Counted from the first letter of the stretch, positions 1-8,382 are shown. The stretch: DNA of 64,000 nucleotides from Lentzea californiensis (GCF_024648825.1 NZ_JANBBE010000010.1:284519-348518), one strand, 5' to 3'. Notes: generated by a model not told the origin, from the letters alone. Numbers and translations are program-made.

Positions 1-313
1 ACATCGCCCTGATCGTGGGGCGCAGCGGCGGAGGCGGGGGAGGGGAGCAGGCGGTGCCGGCCTTGATCAGGCGGTACAGGTGGACGCGCTCGTCCGCGGT
101 CATGGTCAGGGCGTCCGCGAGGGCGGACAGGACCTGGCCGGAGGGGGAGCGGTCGGTGCCGCGCTCCAGGCGCGTGAGGTACTCGACGCTGATGCCGGCG
201 CGGTCGGCGAGCTCGCCGCGGCGCAGGCCGGGGGTGCGGCGGCGCCCGGTGGCCGGGGGAGTGGTGGCTTCACGGCGGGCGCGCAGGAAGCGGCCCAGTG
301 CGTTGTCGGCCAT
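1..313 (-). CDS. XRE-family helix-turn-helix regulator, N-terminal part (cut by window edge)
   Basis: The minus-strand frame opens at ATG 311-313 and runs off the left edge with 104 codons visible. Residues about 27-75 form a lambda-repressor-type helix-turn-helix, with the motifs RTPGLRRGELADRAGIS and YLTRLERGTDRSPS, followed by TADERVHLYRLI. This is the N-terminal pattern of the common actinobacterial XRE regulators that carry a C-terminal MmyB-like ligand-binding domain. That second domain would lie outside the window, so it is inferred. The gene is divergent from the aldo/keto reductase at 546, the usual position for a regulator of an oxidoreductase, with a palindromic repeat between them. 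Confidence 0.85.
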   Translation of the reverse strand, partial: MADNALGRFLRARREATTPPATGRRRTPGLRRGELADRAGISVEYLTRLERGTDRSPSGQVLSALADALTMTADERVHLYRLIKAGTACSPPPPPPLRPTIRAM

Positions 314-327
314 GATCGGCGAGTTTA

Positions 328-488
328 GTGGTGTGGCCCGGAACGTCGGCTGGGCAATTCACGCTCAGCAGGACACCTCACGACACCGCCCCCACACCCC
401 CGTACGTCCAGTACGAGGACGTGGGGGCGGTGTCGCGATGCGCCCGTCTGACCGCGAATTCGCCCGGCAACGTTCCGGGCCACACCAC
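328..488. repeat. Long imperfect palindrome (MITE/REP-like element), copy A
   Basis: The outer arms are a perfect 19-bp inverted repeat, GTGGTGTGGCCCGGAACGT (328-346) against 470-488. Inner arms continue imperfectly around an AATTC core, and a second perfect 15-bp inverted repeat (CGACACCGCCCCCAC, 381-395 against 421-435) closes a roughly 25-nt centre. The whole 161-bp unit could fold into one hairpin. A shorter relative lies at 13033-13132: 445-469 is identical to the complement of 13052-13076, and 356-372 to the complement of 13088-13104. It fills the gap between the XRE gene and the reductase. No coding content is apparent. Confidence 0.85.
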
Positions 489-545
489 CAGAGGGGCCCT
501 GAGCCGGTCTCCCTCGGTTCGCCGCCGGCGGTGATGCTGTGGATC

Positions 546-1478
546 ATGAGATATCGACTGTTCGGCCGGACCGGCCTGCGCGTCTCGGAGTTGTTGCTGG
601 GCACGATGACGCTGCGTTCGAAGGACCTCGCGCGGCGGGTGGTCGGCACGTACGCCGACGCCGGTGGGAACTTCCTCGACACGGCTTCGGCCTACGGCGA
701 GAGCGAGGAGGTCCTGGGCGCGGTGCTGACGAGGCGGGACCGGTTCGTGCTGGCGACGAAGTACGCGCTGTCGCGGGACGCGGCGGATCCGAACGCGGGC
801 GGGAACCACCGCAAGAACCTGGTGCTGTCGCTGGAGCAGTCGTTGCGGCGGTTGCGGACGGACTACGTGGACGTGCTGTGGGTGCACCTGTGGGACCGGC
901 ACACGCCGGTCGAGGAGACGATGCGGGCGCTCGACGACGTGGTGCGGGCGGGGAAGGTGCTCTACGTCGGGGTGTCGGACGCGCCGGCGTGGTTCGTGGC
1001 GCGGGCGAACGCGCTGGCGGAGTGGCGGGACTGGACGGCGTTCGCGGGGCTGCAGGTGCCGTACAACCTGCTGAAGCGCGATGTGGAGCGGGAACTGCTG
1101 CCGATGGCGTCGGCGCTGGGGCTGACGGTGGCGGCGTGGGCGCCGCTGGCCGCGGGGAGGCTCTCCGGCGGCACGCAGCGGTCCGGCCCTCTGTCCGAGC
1201 GGGAGGAGGGTGTGGCGCGCGCCGTGCGGGTGGTCGCGGAGGAGCTCGGCGCGACGCGGGCTCAGGTGGCGCTGGCGTGGGTGCGCGCGTCCGGGGCGCT
1301 GCCGCTGGTAGGCGCGCGGACTCCTGAGCAGGTGCTGGATTGTGCGGGCGAGGTCGTGCTGCCGCCGGAAGCGGTCGCGCGCCTGGAGGCGGCGGCCCCG
1401 TTCGAGCGGGGCTTTCCGGCGGACTTCATCGCCGAGTGCGAGCCTGCCGCGTTCGGCGACGGGCTGGTGCTCAGATGA
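546..1478 (+). CDS. Aldo/keto reductase
   Basis: A 310-residue protein of normal length for the NAD(P)H-dependent aldo/keto reductase superfamily, which has a TIM-barrel fold and reduces aldehydes and ketones in the cytoplasm. The catalytic tetrad is visible: D45 in FLDTASAY, Y50, K72 in VLATKYAL and H114 in LWVHLWD. Later motifs include VRAGKVLYVGVSD and, near the end, ALPLVGARTPEQV for cofactor phosphate binding. The ATG at 546 gives the family-typical start MRYRLFGRTGLRVSEL; the frame stays open upstream but crosses the palindromic repeat, so longer starts are unlikely. The 3' end overlaps the convergent DUF5703 gene by 8 bp. A paralogue lies at 2538-3503. The substrate is unknown. Confidence 0.93.
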   Translation: MRYRLFGRTGLRVSELLLGTMTLRSKDLARRVVGTYADAGGNFLDTASAYGESEEVLGAVLTRRDRFVLATKYALSRDAADPNAGGNHRKNLVLSLEQSLRRLRTDYVDVLWVHLWDRHTPVEETMRALDDVVRAGKVLYVGVSDAPAWFVARANALAEWRDWTAFAGLQVPYNLLKRDVERELLPMASALGLTVAAWAPLAAGRLSGGTQRSGPLSEREEGVARAVRVVAEELGATRAQVALAWVRASGALPLVGARTPEQVLDCAGEVVLPPEAVARLEAAAPFERGFPADFIAECEPAAFGDGLVLR

Positions 1479-1683
1479 TGAGGCCTGGCACCAGGGCGGG
1501 CTGGCGCTTGCGGCGGAGCCAGATCTTGCGGGAGCCGTCGCCGTAGAGCAGCGTTCTGGAGAGTTCCCAGCCCGCGAACTCGGCCTGGATGGCCAGCTGC
1601 GTGGTCGCGGTGCGGCGGGAGATGCCGGGCGGCAGACGCAGCGGCTGGTATTCCCAGTCCCCGTCGATCACCCCTTCGGTCAT
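1471..1683 (-). CDS. DUF5703 family protein
   Basis: A 70-residue basic protein. The pattern DWEYQPLRLPPGISRRTAT, then WELSRTLLYGDGSRKIWLRR, matches the small actinobacterial family DUF5703, whose function is not known to me. The start ATG overlaps the stop codon of the lipoprotein gene as ATGA (1680-1683), so the two are probably translated together. The 3' end overlaps the convergent aldo/keto reductase by 8 bp. It has no signal peptide or membrane segment, so it is probably cytoplasmic. Confidence 0.85.
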   Translation of the reverse strand: MTEGVIDGDWEYQPLRLPPGISRRTATTQLAIQAEFAGWELSRTLLYGDGSRKIWLRRKRQPALVPGLII

Positions 1684-2336
1684 GGTGAGATCACCTGTAC
1701 CCCTCCGTTGTCGCCGGACGTGACGGTGACGCGTCCGGATTCCTGGTCGACGCTGACGGTGTTGGGCTGACGCACGGTGGGGAACCGGTGCTTCTCGGCG
1801 GGTTCTCCAGCGGCGACGTCGAGTCCCACGACCTCGTTGCGCTCGGTGAGCGTGATCCACGCGATGTCGCGCTTGGCGTCGTAGGCGATGCCGTAGGGCG
1901 TGCCGGGCATCGGGTAGCGCTGACGCATGATCAGCGGGTTGATCGAGAACGCGATGAACTCGCCGCCGCGGGTGTCGACGACGAGCAGGCGTCCGAAGCG
2001 GTCGGGGACGCCGTTGGTGGCGCCGTCGCCCGCGCGCAGCCCGGCCCCCCTGGTCTCGGCGCCCTTGTCGTCGGTGGTCATCTCGAAGACCGCGCTGCGC
2101 AGCCGGTCGAGCTCGACGTTGCGGCCGTTGACCTGGAACTTCAGCGTGGTGCCGCCCTCTTGGAACGTGCCGCCGGGGGAGATGGCACCGGGCGGCGTGC
2201 CGGTCTGGGCGGGGGAGCGGGCCGGCTTGGCCGCCTCGAGGACTTCGGCGACCTGCAGCGGATCCTGCGACCCCTCGCTCTGGCCGCACGCTGTCAGAGC
2301 GGCGGTGGTCAAGATCAGAGCAGCGAGCCGGCGCAA
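1680..2336 (-). CDS. Lipoprotein with beta-propeller-like repeats
   Basis: I chose TTG 2334-2336 because GGAGG lies 8 nt upstream and translation from it begins MRRLAALILTTAALTACGQ, a complete lipoprotein signal with lipobox LTAC and acyl-Cys 17. Longer in-frame starts would bury this signal. The 218-residue product has repeats such as LLVVDTRGGEFIAFSI, YGIAYDAKRDIAWITL and NTVSVDQESGRVTVTS, which resemble YncE/NHL propeller blades but are too few for a full propeller. It is therefore likely a surface-anchored binding protein. It is followed by DUF5703 in an ATGA overlap. Upstream (2337-2537) is an AT-richer stretch that probably holds the promoter. Confidence 0.8.
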   Translation of the reverse strand: MRRLAALILTTAALTACGQSEGSQDPLQVAEVLEAAKPARSPAQTGTPPGAISPGGTFQEGGTTLKFQVNGRNVELDRLRSAVFEMTTDDKGAETRGAGLRAGDGATNGVPDRFGRLLVVDTRGGEFIAFSINPLIMRQRYPMPGTPYGIAYDAKRDIAWITLTERNEVVGLDVAAGEPAEKHRFPTVRQPNTVSVDQESGRVTVTSGDNGGVQVISP

Positions 2337-2537
2337 GATCGGTTCCTCCGTAGAAACGTCGTGGTCTTCCAGCATCCACGACGTTCGGGCGAAGGTCACG
2401 CAAGGGGTGGGGTGAAACCTCGTTCGGAGGCTTGTCACATTTATCTCTATGGTTTCAGTGTAGACCAAAATCAATACTCGATCGCTGACCAAGCCAGTCG
2501 AAAACGCCAGTCACAAACCCGCAACAACAGGAGGCGA

Positions 2538-3503
2538 TCAAGGCATGGGGCGCTCGGGGTAGCCCAGTTCGATGGCGCTGACGTCGTCCAGCGCGGCCCT
2601 GATCGCCGGTGGCAACGTCAGCTCCTCGGCTTCCAGGGAGGCGAGGAGCTGGTTCGTGTCGCGGGCGCCGACGACGGGTGCGACGACTCCGGGGCGGTCG
2701 CGGACCCAGGCCAGGGCGACGCAGAGCGCGGAGGTGCCGAGGCCTTCCGCGGCGGTGGAGACGGCCTGGACGATGCGGGCGGCGCGGTCGTTGCGGTGTT
2801 GTTCGACGTAGCCGGCGAAGTGGGTGGACGCGCCGCGGGAGTCGGGTGGGGTGCCGTTGCGGTACTTGCCGGTGAGGACGCCGCGGCCGAGGGGTGCCCA
2901 GGGCAGGAGGCCCAGGCCGTGGTGGCGGGCGGCGGGGGCGACTTCGCGTTCGATGCCGCGTTCGAGCAGGGAGTACTCGACCTGGGTGGAGATCAGCGGG
3001 TAGGTGGTGGGGGTCAGTGCTGCCGTGGCGAGCTGCCAGCCGCTGTAGTTGGAGATGCCCGCGTATCTGACCTTGCCGGAGGAGATGGCGTGGTCGAGGG
3101 CGGAGAGGGATTCCTCGATGGGGACGCCGGCGTCCCAGGCGTGGAGTTGCCAGAGGTCGAGGTGGTCGACGCCGATGCGGCGCAGGGAGCCGTCGAGGGC
3201 GGACAGGAGTGCGCCGCGGGAGGCGCCTCCGCCGAAGGGGCCTTCGGTGCGGCGGGCGACGGCTTTGGTGGCGAGGACGAGTTCGTCGCGGGGGACGACT
3301 TCGCCGAGGAGGGTGCCGAGGATGCGTTCGGCTTCGCCGTCGGAGTAGACGTCGGCGGTGTCGACGAGGGTGCCGCCGGCGTCGGCGTAGGCCATGAGCT
3401 GGGTGGCTGCCTCGTCCGCGTCGGTGTCGCGGCCCCACGTCATCGTGCCCAGTGCCGTTCTGGACACGCGGAGGCCGCTGCGGCCGAGGTATCGCTGTTC
3501 CAC
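2538..3503 (-). CDS. Aldo/keto reductase (second paralogue)
   Basis: A 321-residue aldo/keto reductase. Tetrad residues are D48 (LVDTADVY), Y53, K80 (VLATKAVA) and H121 (LWQLHAWD). SSGKVRYAGISN and VVAPVVGARDTNQL are further family signatures. It resembles the gene at 546 throughout, including the opening YLGRSGLRVSRTALGTMTWG, so the two look like an old duplication. Translation starts at ATG 3501-3503, divergent from the F420-type oxidoreductase at 3576 with a 72-bp shared promoter region. The downstream gap to the lipoprotein gene makes co-transcription uncertain. The substrate cannot be told from sequence. Confidence 0.93.
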   Translation of the reverse strand: MEQRYLGRSGLRVSRTALGTMTWGRDTDADEAATQLMAYADAGGTLVDTADVYSDGEAERILGTLLGEVVPRDELVLATKAVARRTEGPFGGGASRGALLSALDGSLRRIGVDHLDLWQLHAWDAGVPIEESLSALDHAISSGKVRYAGISNYSGWQLATAALTPTTYPLISTQVEYSLLERGIEREVAPAARHHGLGLLPWAPLGRGVLTGKYRNGTPPDSRGASTHFAGYVEQHRNDRAARIVQAVSTAAEGLGTSALCVALAWVRDRPGVVAPVVGARDTNQLLASLEAEELTLPPAIRAALDDVSAIELGYPERPMP

Positions 3504-3575
3504 GTGCGCGATGCTAAGGGGTGATCATCGGCTGAGCCTGGCAATCGGTGTTACTGACCGGTAGGGTCTCGCCGT

Positions 3576-4625
3576 GTGAAGCTCGGACTGAACCTCGGAT
3601 ACTGGGGCGCCGGCAACGACGCCGCGAACCTTGAGCTGGCCAAAGAGGCCGACCGACTCGGTTTTTCGGTGGTGTGGGCCGCGGAGGCCTACGGCTCCGA
3701 CGCGCCGACGGTGCTCGCGTGGGTGGCCGCGCAGACCGAACGCATCGACGTCGGTAGCGCGATCTTCCAGATTCCGGCGCGGACGCCGGCGATGGCCGCG
3801 ATGACCGGGGCCACTTTGGACACTCTTTCGGGTGGCCGGTTCCGGATGGGTCTCGGTGTGTCGGGTCCGCAGGTGTCGGAGGGCTGGCACGGTGTGCGGT
3901 TCGACAAGCCGTTGGCGCGCACGCGTGAGTACGTGGAGATCGTGAAGAAGGCGCTGTCGCGGGAGAAGCTGCGCTACGAGGGTGAGCACTACACGCTCCC
4001 GCTTCCCGATGGCCCGGGCAAGGCGTTGCAGCTGACCGTGCACCCCGTGCGTGACCAGATTCCGATCTACCTGGCGGCTGTGGGTCCGAAGAACCTGGAG
4101 CTGACGGGCGAGATCGCGGACGGGTGGCTGGCGATCTTCTTCTCGCCGGAGTACTCGGCGGAGTCGCTGGCGTCGGTGAGGGCCGGTCGGGAGAAGGCCG
4201 GGAAGACGATGGACGGCTTCGACGTGGTGCCGACGGCGCCGTTGGTCGTGGGTGAGGACTGGAAGGCGTGTGCGGATCCGGTTCGGGCGTACACGGCGCT
4301 CTATGTGGGCGGCATGGGTTCGCGCAAGCAGAACTTCTACAACAACCTGATGGTGCGCATGGGTTTCCCGGATCAGGCCGAGGAGATCCAGGAGAAGTAC
4401 CTGGCTCGTGACTACGCCGGTGCGATGGCGGCGATTCCGCTGGAGTTCCTGGACGCGACGTCGTTGCTGGGCCCGAAGGAGCGCATAGCAGACCGGATGA
4501 AGGCCCTTGCCGCGGCGGGGGTCACCACGCTGTCCGTTTCGCCGATGCTGCAAGATCTGGAGCAGGGGATCGCGGGTCTTCGGACCGCGGCCGAGGCTTT
4601 GGATCTGGCAGGAGTGGGTAGTTGA
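3576..4625 (+). CDS. LLM-class F420-dependent oxidoreductase
   Basis: A 349-residue luciferase-like monooxygenase-fold flavin/F420 enzyme. Signatures are MKLGLNLGYWG at the N-terminus, EADRLGFSVVWAAE, LDTLSGGRFRMGLGVSGPQV and VYLAAVGPKNLEL-like IPIYLAAVGPKN. In actinobacteria such proteins usually use coenzyme F420; the exact reaction is unknown. It begins with GTG and ends by overlapping the TTG start of uppP (TTGA, 4622-4625), so it is translationally coupled to the cell-wall lipid phosphatase and, downstream, to a histidine phosphatase. I recall this three-gene order from other actinomycetes, which suggests a shared envelope-related role (inference). Confidence 0.92.
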   Translation: MKLGLNLGYWGAGNDAANLELAKEADRLGFSVVWAAEAYGSDAPTVLAWVAAQTERIDVGSAIFQIPARTPAMAAMTGATLDTLSGGRFRMGLGVSGPQVSEGWHGVRFDKPLARTREYVEIVKKALSREKLRYEGEHYTLPLPDGPGKALQLTVHPVRDQIPIYLAAVGPKNLELTGEIADGWLAIFFSPEYSAESLASVRAGREKAGKTMDGFDVVPTAPLVVGEDWKACADPVRAYTALYVGGMGSRKQNFYNNLMVRMGFPDQAEEIQEKYLARDYAGAMAAIPLEFLDATSLLGPKERIADRMKALAAAGVTTLSVSPMLQDLEQGIAGLRTAAEALDLAGVGS

Positions 4626-5449
4626 GCTGGTTGCAGGCTCTGGTCCTCGGACTGGTCCAAGGACTGACGGAATTCCTGCCGATTTCCAGCAGTGCGCACC
4701 TGCGCATCACGTCGACGCTGTTCTTCGGCAACGACGCGGGCGCTTCGTTCACCGCGGTCATCCAGTTGGGTACCGAGGTGGCGGTGTTGATCTACTTCGC
4801 CAAGGACATCGGGCGCTTCATCAGCGCCTGGTTCCGCGGTCTCTTCAGCGCGGAGGCGCGCAAGGAGAGGGATTACAAGCTCGCCTGGTACGTGATCATC
4901 GGTTCCGTGCCGATCTCGGTTCTCGGTTATCTGCTGAAGGACGAGATCCGGACGTCGGCGCGGAACCTGTGGATCACGGCGACGATGTTGATCGTGTTCG
5001 GTCTGCTGCTGGGTCTGGCGGACCACCTGGCGAAGCAGCAGCGTGACGAGTTGCGGATGAAGGACGCGATCGGGATGGGTCTGGCGCAGGCGCTGGCGCT
5101 CATCCCGGGTGTGTCCCGTTCGGGTGGCACGTTGACGGCGGGTCTGTTCCTGGGGCTGAACCGCGAGGCGGCGGCGCGGTATTCGTTCCTGCTGGCGATT
5201 CCGGCGGTGTTCGGGGCGGGGTTGTTCTCCATTCCGGATGTGCTGGAGCGGTCGGGTACGGGTGTGCAGGCGTCGATTCCGCAGATGGTCGTGGCGACGT
5301 TGATCTCGTTCGTGGTGGGGTACGCGACGATCGCGTGGTTGTTGAAGTACGTGTCGAAGCATTCGTACTCGGTGTTCGTGTGGTACCGGTTGATGCTGGG
5401 TCTGGTGCTGATGGGGCTGCTGTCGATGGGGTTGCTGCAGCCGATCTAA
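4622..5449 (+). CDS. uppP: Undecaprenyl-diphosphate phosphatase (UppP/BacA)
   Basis: A 275-residue polytopic membrane protein that dephosphorylates undecaprenyl diphosphate to recycle the lipid carrier for peptidoglycan synthesis; over-expression gives bacitracin resistance in other bacteria. Both family signatures are present: QGLTEFLPISSSAHL (residues 13-27, with catalytic Glu 17) and IPGVSRSGGT (161-170, with the catalytic Arg). About seven or eight hydrophobic segments follow. The start is TTG at 4622, with GGAG about 10 nt upstream, overlapping the stop of the oxidoreductase. The next gene starts 10 nt downstream, so the three form an operon. Confidence 0.97.
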   Translation: MSWLQALVLGLVQGLTEFLPISSSAHLRITSTLFFGNDAGASFTAVIQLGTEVAVLIYFAKDIGRFISAWFRGLFSAEARKERDYKLAWYVIIGSVPISVLGYLLKDEIRTSARNLWITATMLIVFGLLLGLADHLAKQQRDELRMKDAIGMGLAQALALIPGVSRSGGTLTAGLFLGLNREAAARYSFLLAIPAVFGAGLFSIPDVLERSGTGVQASIPQMVVATLISFVVGYATIAWLLKYVSKHSYSVFVWYRLMLGLVLMGLLSMGLLQPI

Positions 5450-5458
5450 GGTGGGGTC

Positions 5459-6151
5459 GTGGCTACGGTGATCCTGCTTCGGCATGCGCGTTCGACCGCC
5501 AACGGTTCCGGTGTGCTCGCCGGGCGTTCGCTGGGTGTGGGTTTGGACGAGCGGGGGCGGGCGCAGGCGGCTGCTCTGGTGTCGCGGTTGAAGGACGTCC
5601 CGGTCAGTGCGGTGGTGTCGTCTCCTTTGCAGCGGTGTGAGGAGACGTTGGCGCCGTTGCTGGCCGATCGGTCTTTGGAGGCCGTGGCGGAGCCGGATCT
5701 GTCCGAAGTGGATTACGGGGCGTGGACCGGTAAGGCGTTGAAGGACCTGTACGACGAGCCGTTGTGGGCGGTCGTGCAGCAGCATCCTTCCGCCGCGGTG
5801 TTCCCGGACGGTGAGGGTTTGGCGCACGTTCAGGCTCGTGCGGTGGCGGCGGTGCGGGCGCATGACGCGCGTATTTCCGAGGAGCACGGTCCTGGTGCGG
5901 TGTGGGTGTTGTGCTCGCACGGTGATGTGATCAAGGCTGTGCTGGCGGATGCGTTGGGTGTGCATCTGGACGGGTTCCAGCGGATCGTGGTGGATCCGTG
6001 TTCGATCTCGGTGGTGCAGTACACGCAGACGCGGCCTTTTGTGTTGCGCTCCAACGACAACGGTGGGGATCTGTCGGGTGTGGTGCCGGTGGCGCCGCCG
6101 CAGGAGGCTCCGTCGTCGGACGCTACCGTGGGTGGCGCGACCGGGATCTGA
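5459..6151 (+). CDS. Histidine phosphatase family protein (MSMEG_4193-type)
   Basis: A 230-residue phosphoglycerate-mutase-like protein. The phosphohistidine motif is LLRHARSTANG with His 8; the usual RHG reads RHA here. SPLQRCEETLAPL supplies the second Arg, and VLCSHGDVIKAVLAD the second His. These residues make it a plausible active phosphatase; the substrate is unknown. The closest family I recall is the actinobacterial 'MSMEG_4193 family putative phosphomutase'. It starts with GTG 10 nt after uppP and is probably the last gene of that operon. Its last 29 bp overlap the convergent ECF sigma gene. Confidence 0.9.
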   Translation: MATVILLRHARSTANGSGVLAGRSLGVGLDERGRAQAAALVSRLKDVPVSAVVSSPLQRCEETLAPLLADRSLEAVAEPDLSEVDYGAWTGKALKDLYDEPLWAVVQQHPSAAVFPDGEGLAHVQARAVAAVRAHDARISEEHGPGAVWVLCSHGDVIKAVLADALGVHLDGFQRIVVDPCSISVVQYTQTRPFVLRSNDNGGDLSGVVPVAPPQEAPSSDATVGGATGI

Positions 6152-7301
6152 GGTAGCGCTGTTCGGGTGCGCTGAGGGTGAGTTTCGCGGCTTTCTCGTA
6201 TTCGCGGCGTGCTTGGTCGTGGTCTCCTCGCAGGTCGAGGAGGTGTGCGCGGACGGCGTGCACGCGGTAGTGGTCGAGGTCCAGTGTGGACAGTTCGTCG
6301 AGTGCTCGGTGCGGGCCGTGGACCATGGCGACGGCGACGATGCGGTTGAGTGAGATCATCGGGCCGGGTGCGGTGACGGTGAGCAGGTCGTAGAGGCCGA
6401 GGATTTCGTGCCAGTCGGTGTCTTGGGCGGTCTTGGCTTCCGCGTGGACGGCGGCGATGGCTGCTTGCAGCTGGTAGGGGCCGATCTGGGCGGTCTTGAG
6501 TGCCGCGCTGATCAGGTGGGTGCCTTCGTCGATCGCTCGGGTGTCCCAGCGGGTGCGGTCCTGTTCGGCGAGCGGGATGAGCGTGCCGTGGGTGTCGGTG
6601 CGGGCGGGGCGGCGTGCGTCGGTGAGCAGCATCAGCGCGAGCAGGCCGGTGAGTTCGCCGTCGGCCGGTCTGCGTTTGTGCAGCTGCCGGGTGAGGCGGA
6701 GGGCTTCGGCGGTGAGGTCGACGCGTACCAGGTCGTCGCCGGAGCTGGCGGTGGAGCCTTCGGTGAAGATCAGGTAGAGCACGTGCAGGACGGCTGTGAG
6801 GTCCTGCGGTGGCCGGAACTTCGCGCCGGACTGCTTGATCTTGTGCTTGGCGCGGCTGATGCGTTGCGCCACTGTTGCTTCGGGTACCAGGAACGCTCGT
6901 GCGATCTCGGCGGTGGTGAGGCCGCCGACGGCTCTGAGGGTCAGGGCGATCTGCGAGGCGGTGGTGAGTGACTCGTGGCAGCACAGGGCGAGCAGTGTGA
7001 GGGTGTCGTCCTGTGCCGGTACGGGGTCGGGTGGTGGCGGGGTGAGGGCGACGACCTTGTCCTCGCGCTGGCGGCGGGCGGCGTCGGAGCGGTACTGCTC
7101 GATCCACCTCCTGGACGCCGCCGTGATGAGCCAGCCCTTGGGGTTGTCCGGGACGCCGTCGGCCGGCCATTGCCGGGCGGCGCCGAGCAGGGCTTCCTGC
7201 ACGGCGTCCTCGCAGATGTCGAACTGGCCGTGGCGGCGCACGAGCACGCCGAGGACCTGCGGCGCGAGTGTGCGCAGCAGGCCCTCCACCTCAGGGTTCA
7301 C
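6123..7301 (-). CDS. ECF42-type RNA polymerase sigma factor with C-terminal DUF6596/TPR-like domain
   Basis: A 392-residue product, about twice the length of a plain ECF sigma factor. Residues 1-90 carry sigma region 2 (EDAVQEALLGAARQWP, NPKGWLITAASRRWIEQYRS), and about 110-170 region 4 (LTLRAVGGLTTAEIARAFLV). The rest is a helical extension typical of ECF42, with LYLIFTEGSTASSGDDLVR, EQDRTRWDTR and the end REYEKAAKLTLSAPEQRYL. ECF42 factors lack a classical anti-sigma factor and are encoded beside DGPF/YciI proteins, exactly as here: the YciI gene overlaps the start by 4 bp. A second copy of this pair is at 47580-49062. Confidence 0.93.
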   Translation of the reverse strand: MNPEVEGLLRTLAPQVLGVLVRRHGQFDICEDAVQEALLGAARQWPADGVPDNPKGWLITAASRRWIEQYRSDAARRQREDKVVALTPPPPDPVPAQDDTLTLLALCCHESLTTASQIALTLRAVGGLTTAEIARAFLVPEATVAQRISRAKHKIKQSGAKFRPPQDLTAVLHVLYLIFTEGSTASSGDDLVRVDLTAEALRLTRQLHKRRPADGELTGLLALMLLTDARRPARTDTHGTLIPLAEQDRTRWDTRAIDEGTHLISAALKTAQIGPYQLQAAIAAVHAEAKTAQDTDWHEILGLYDLLTVTAPGPMISLNRIVAVAMVHGPHRALDELSTLDLDHYRVHAVRAHLLDLRGDHDQARREYEKAAKLTLSAPEQRYLRSRSRHPR

Positions 7302-7672
7302 AGGCCGTCCAGCATGGAGGTGTCCCAGACCGGGCGGACCTCGATGCCGTCGTTGTGGGCGTCGGGCAGCGTCGCGGCGTGGGCGATGACCTGGTCGATC
7401 GAGTCGGCTTCGACGAGGTAGAACCCGGCGAGGTACTCCTTGGCCTCGGCGAAGGGCCCGTCGGTGACGACGACCTCGCCGTTGCGGATGCTGACACCCT
7501 TGCCGGTCTCGGGTCCGGGGAGGCCTTCGCTGACGACGAGCTCACCGGAGGCGCGGAGCCGGTCGGACAGGTCGTAGTGGTCCTTGCCGAACTGCGCCTG
7601 CTGCTCTTCGGTGAGCTTGTCCCACGCGGCCCGTGACTTCGGGTTGCTGTAGATGAGGATCAGGTACTTCAC
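7298..7672 (-). CDS. YciI/DGPF-domain protein paired with ECF42 sigma factor
   Basis: A 124-residue YCII-related protein beginning MKYLILIYSNPKSRAAW. The diagnostic DGPF signature appears as VVVTDGPFAEAKEYLAGFYLVEADS. YciI folds are ferredoxin-like and act as small hydrolases or regulatory partners in the few studied cases. DGPF proteins are the standard neighbours of ECF42 sigma factors. The stop overlaps the sigma-factor start (7298-7301), so they form one translational unit with the YciI gene first. The promoter must lie in the 115-bp gap shared with the divergent SnoaL-like gene at 7788. Confidence 0.93.
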   Translation of the reverse strand: MKYLILIYSNPKSRAAWDKLTEEQQAQFGKDHYDLSDRLRASGELVVSEGLPGPETGKGVSIRNGEVVVTDGPFAEAKEYLAGFYLVEADSIDQVIAHAATLPDAHNDGIEVRPVWDTSMLDGL

Positions 7673-7787
7673 GTGCGGCCTCCCGGCTCGTGGCTGGCTG
7701 GCGGAAAGATCTTCTCACCGTCATGTCGAGACCGCGGGCCGTGTCTCGACACCGGTGTGTCAGCCGATTTCGACGGAGGGTTCCGAG

Positions 7788-8237
7788 ATGACTCGCACGC
7801 TGGTGCAGGACGAGGTCGCCATCCGCTCGGTGTTCACCGAGCACGAGGAGGGCATGCGGTTGCGTGATCCCGCGCGGATCGTCGCGCGCTATGCCGAGGA
7901 CGTGGTGGCGTGCACGCTGGCGCCTCCGCTGCGCAACGCCGGGCCGGACGCGCGGGACGTGGAGTCGCTGGCGGGGTGGATGGCCGGGTTCACCGGGCCG
8001 ATCACGCTGGAGCACCGGGATCTGACGATCGTGGTGTCCGGTGACGTGGCGTTCGCGCACGGGCTGGCGCGGCTGGCGGCGGTGCCGGTCGGTTACCCGG
8101 AGGGGTTCTCGATGTGGATGCGCACGACGGTGGGGTTGCAGCGGCGTGACGGGCGGTGGCTGGTGACGCACTCGCACGACTCGGTGCCGTTCCACATGGA
8201 CGGGTCGTTTCTGGCGGCTACCGATCTGGAGCCCTGA
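7788..8237 (+). CDS. SnoaL/ketosteroid-isomerase-like (NTF2 fold) protein
   Basis: A 149-residue protein of the NTF2-like superfamily. Signatures are AIRSVFTEHEEGMRLRDPARIVARYAEDVV at the front and VGLQRRDGRWLVTHSHDSVPFHMDG at the end, the pattern of SgcJ/EcaC and ketosteroid-isomerase-like proteins. The ATG has GGAGGG (7775-7780) 7 nt upstream. It is divergent from the YciI/ECF42 pair, which often borders small enzymes under its control (inference). The substrate is unknown. A strong hairpin terminator follows at 8429-8476. Confidence 0.85.
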   Translation: MTRTLVQDEVAIRSVFTEHEEGMRLRDPARIVARYAEDVVACTLAPPLRNAGPDARDVESLAGWMAGFTGPITLEHRDLTIVVSGDVAFAHGLARLAAVPVGYPEGFSMWMRTTVGLQRRDGRWLVTHSHDSVPFHMDGSFLAATDLEP

Positions 8238-8267
8238 TCAGCGCACCCGGCAGGGGTGTTCGCGACT

Positions 8268-8382
8268 TGATCACGGCGTGTCGAGGACGAGGAACGTGCT
8301 TCCGCGGCGGTCGGTCTGCGGGTAGACGACGGTGCCGTCGTGCCAGGTGGCGTGCGTGACGTGCGTGACGTGCGTGACGTGC
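8268..8382 (-). pseudogene. Possible C-terminal gene remnant with a 9-bp tandem repeat
   Basis: Read on the minus strand, 8268-8345 gives a sensible protein end, HDGTVVYPQTDRRGSTFLVL then DTP and a TGA stop. No start with a ribosome-binding site is found upstream. The upstream side runs into GTGCGTGAC repeated three times plus a partial fourth copy (8352-8382 on the plus strand), read as Val-Thr-His repeats. I do not recognise the family. The most likely explanation is the tail of a deleted gene; a chance open frame is possible. Confidence 0.35.
8352..8382. repeat. Tandem repeat, 9-bp unit GTGCGTGAC, about 3.4 copies
   Basis: Three perfect copies at 8352-8378 are followed by GTGC. The repeat lies between the SnoaL-like gene and the terminator, next to the possible remnant frame. 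The unit length is a multiple of three and keeps the minus-strand frame open. No function is apparent, and slippage expansion is a simple explanation. Confidence 0.8.
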
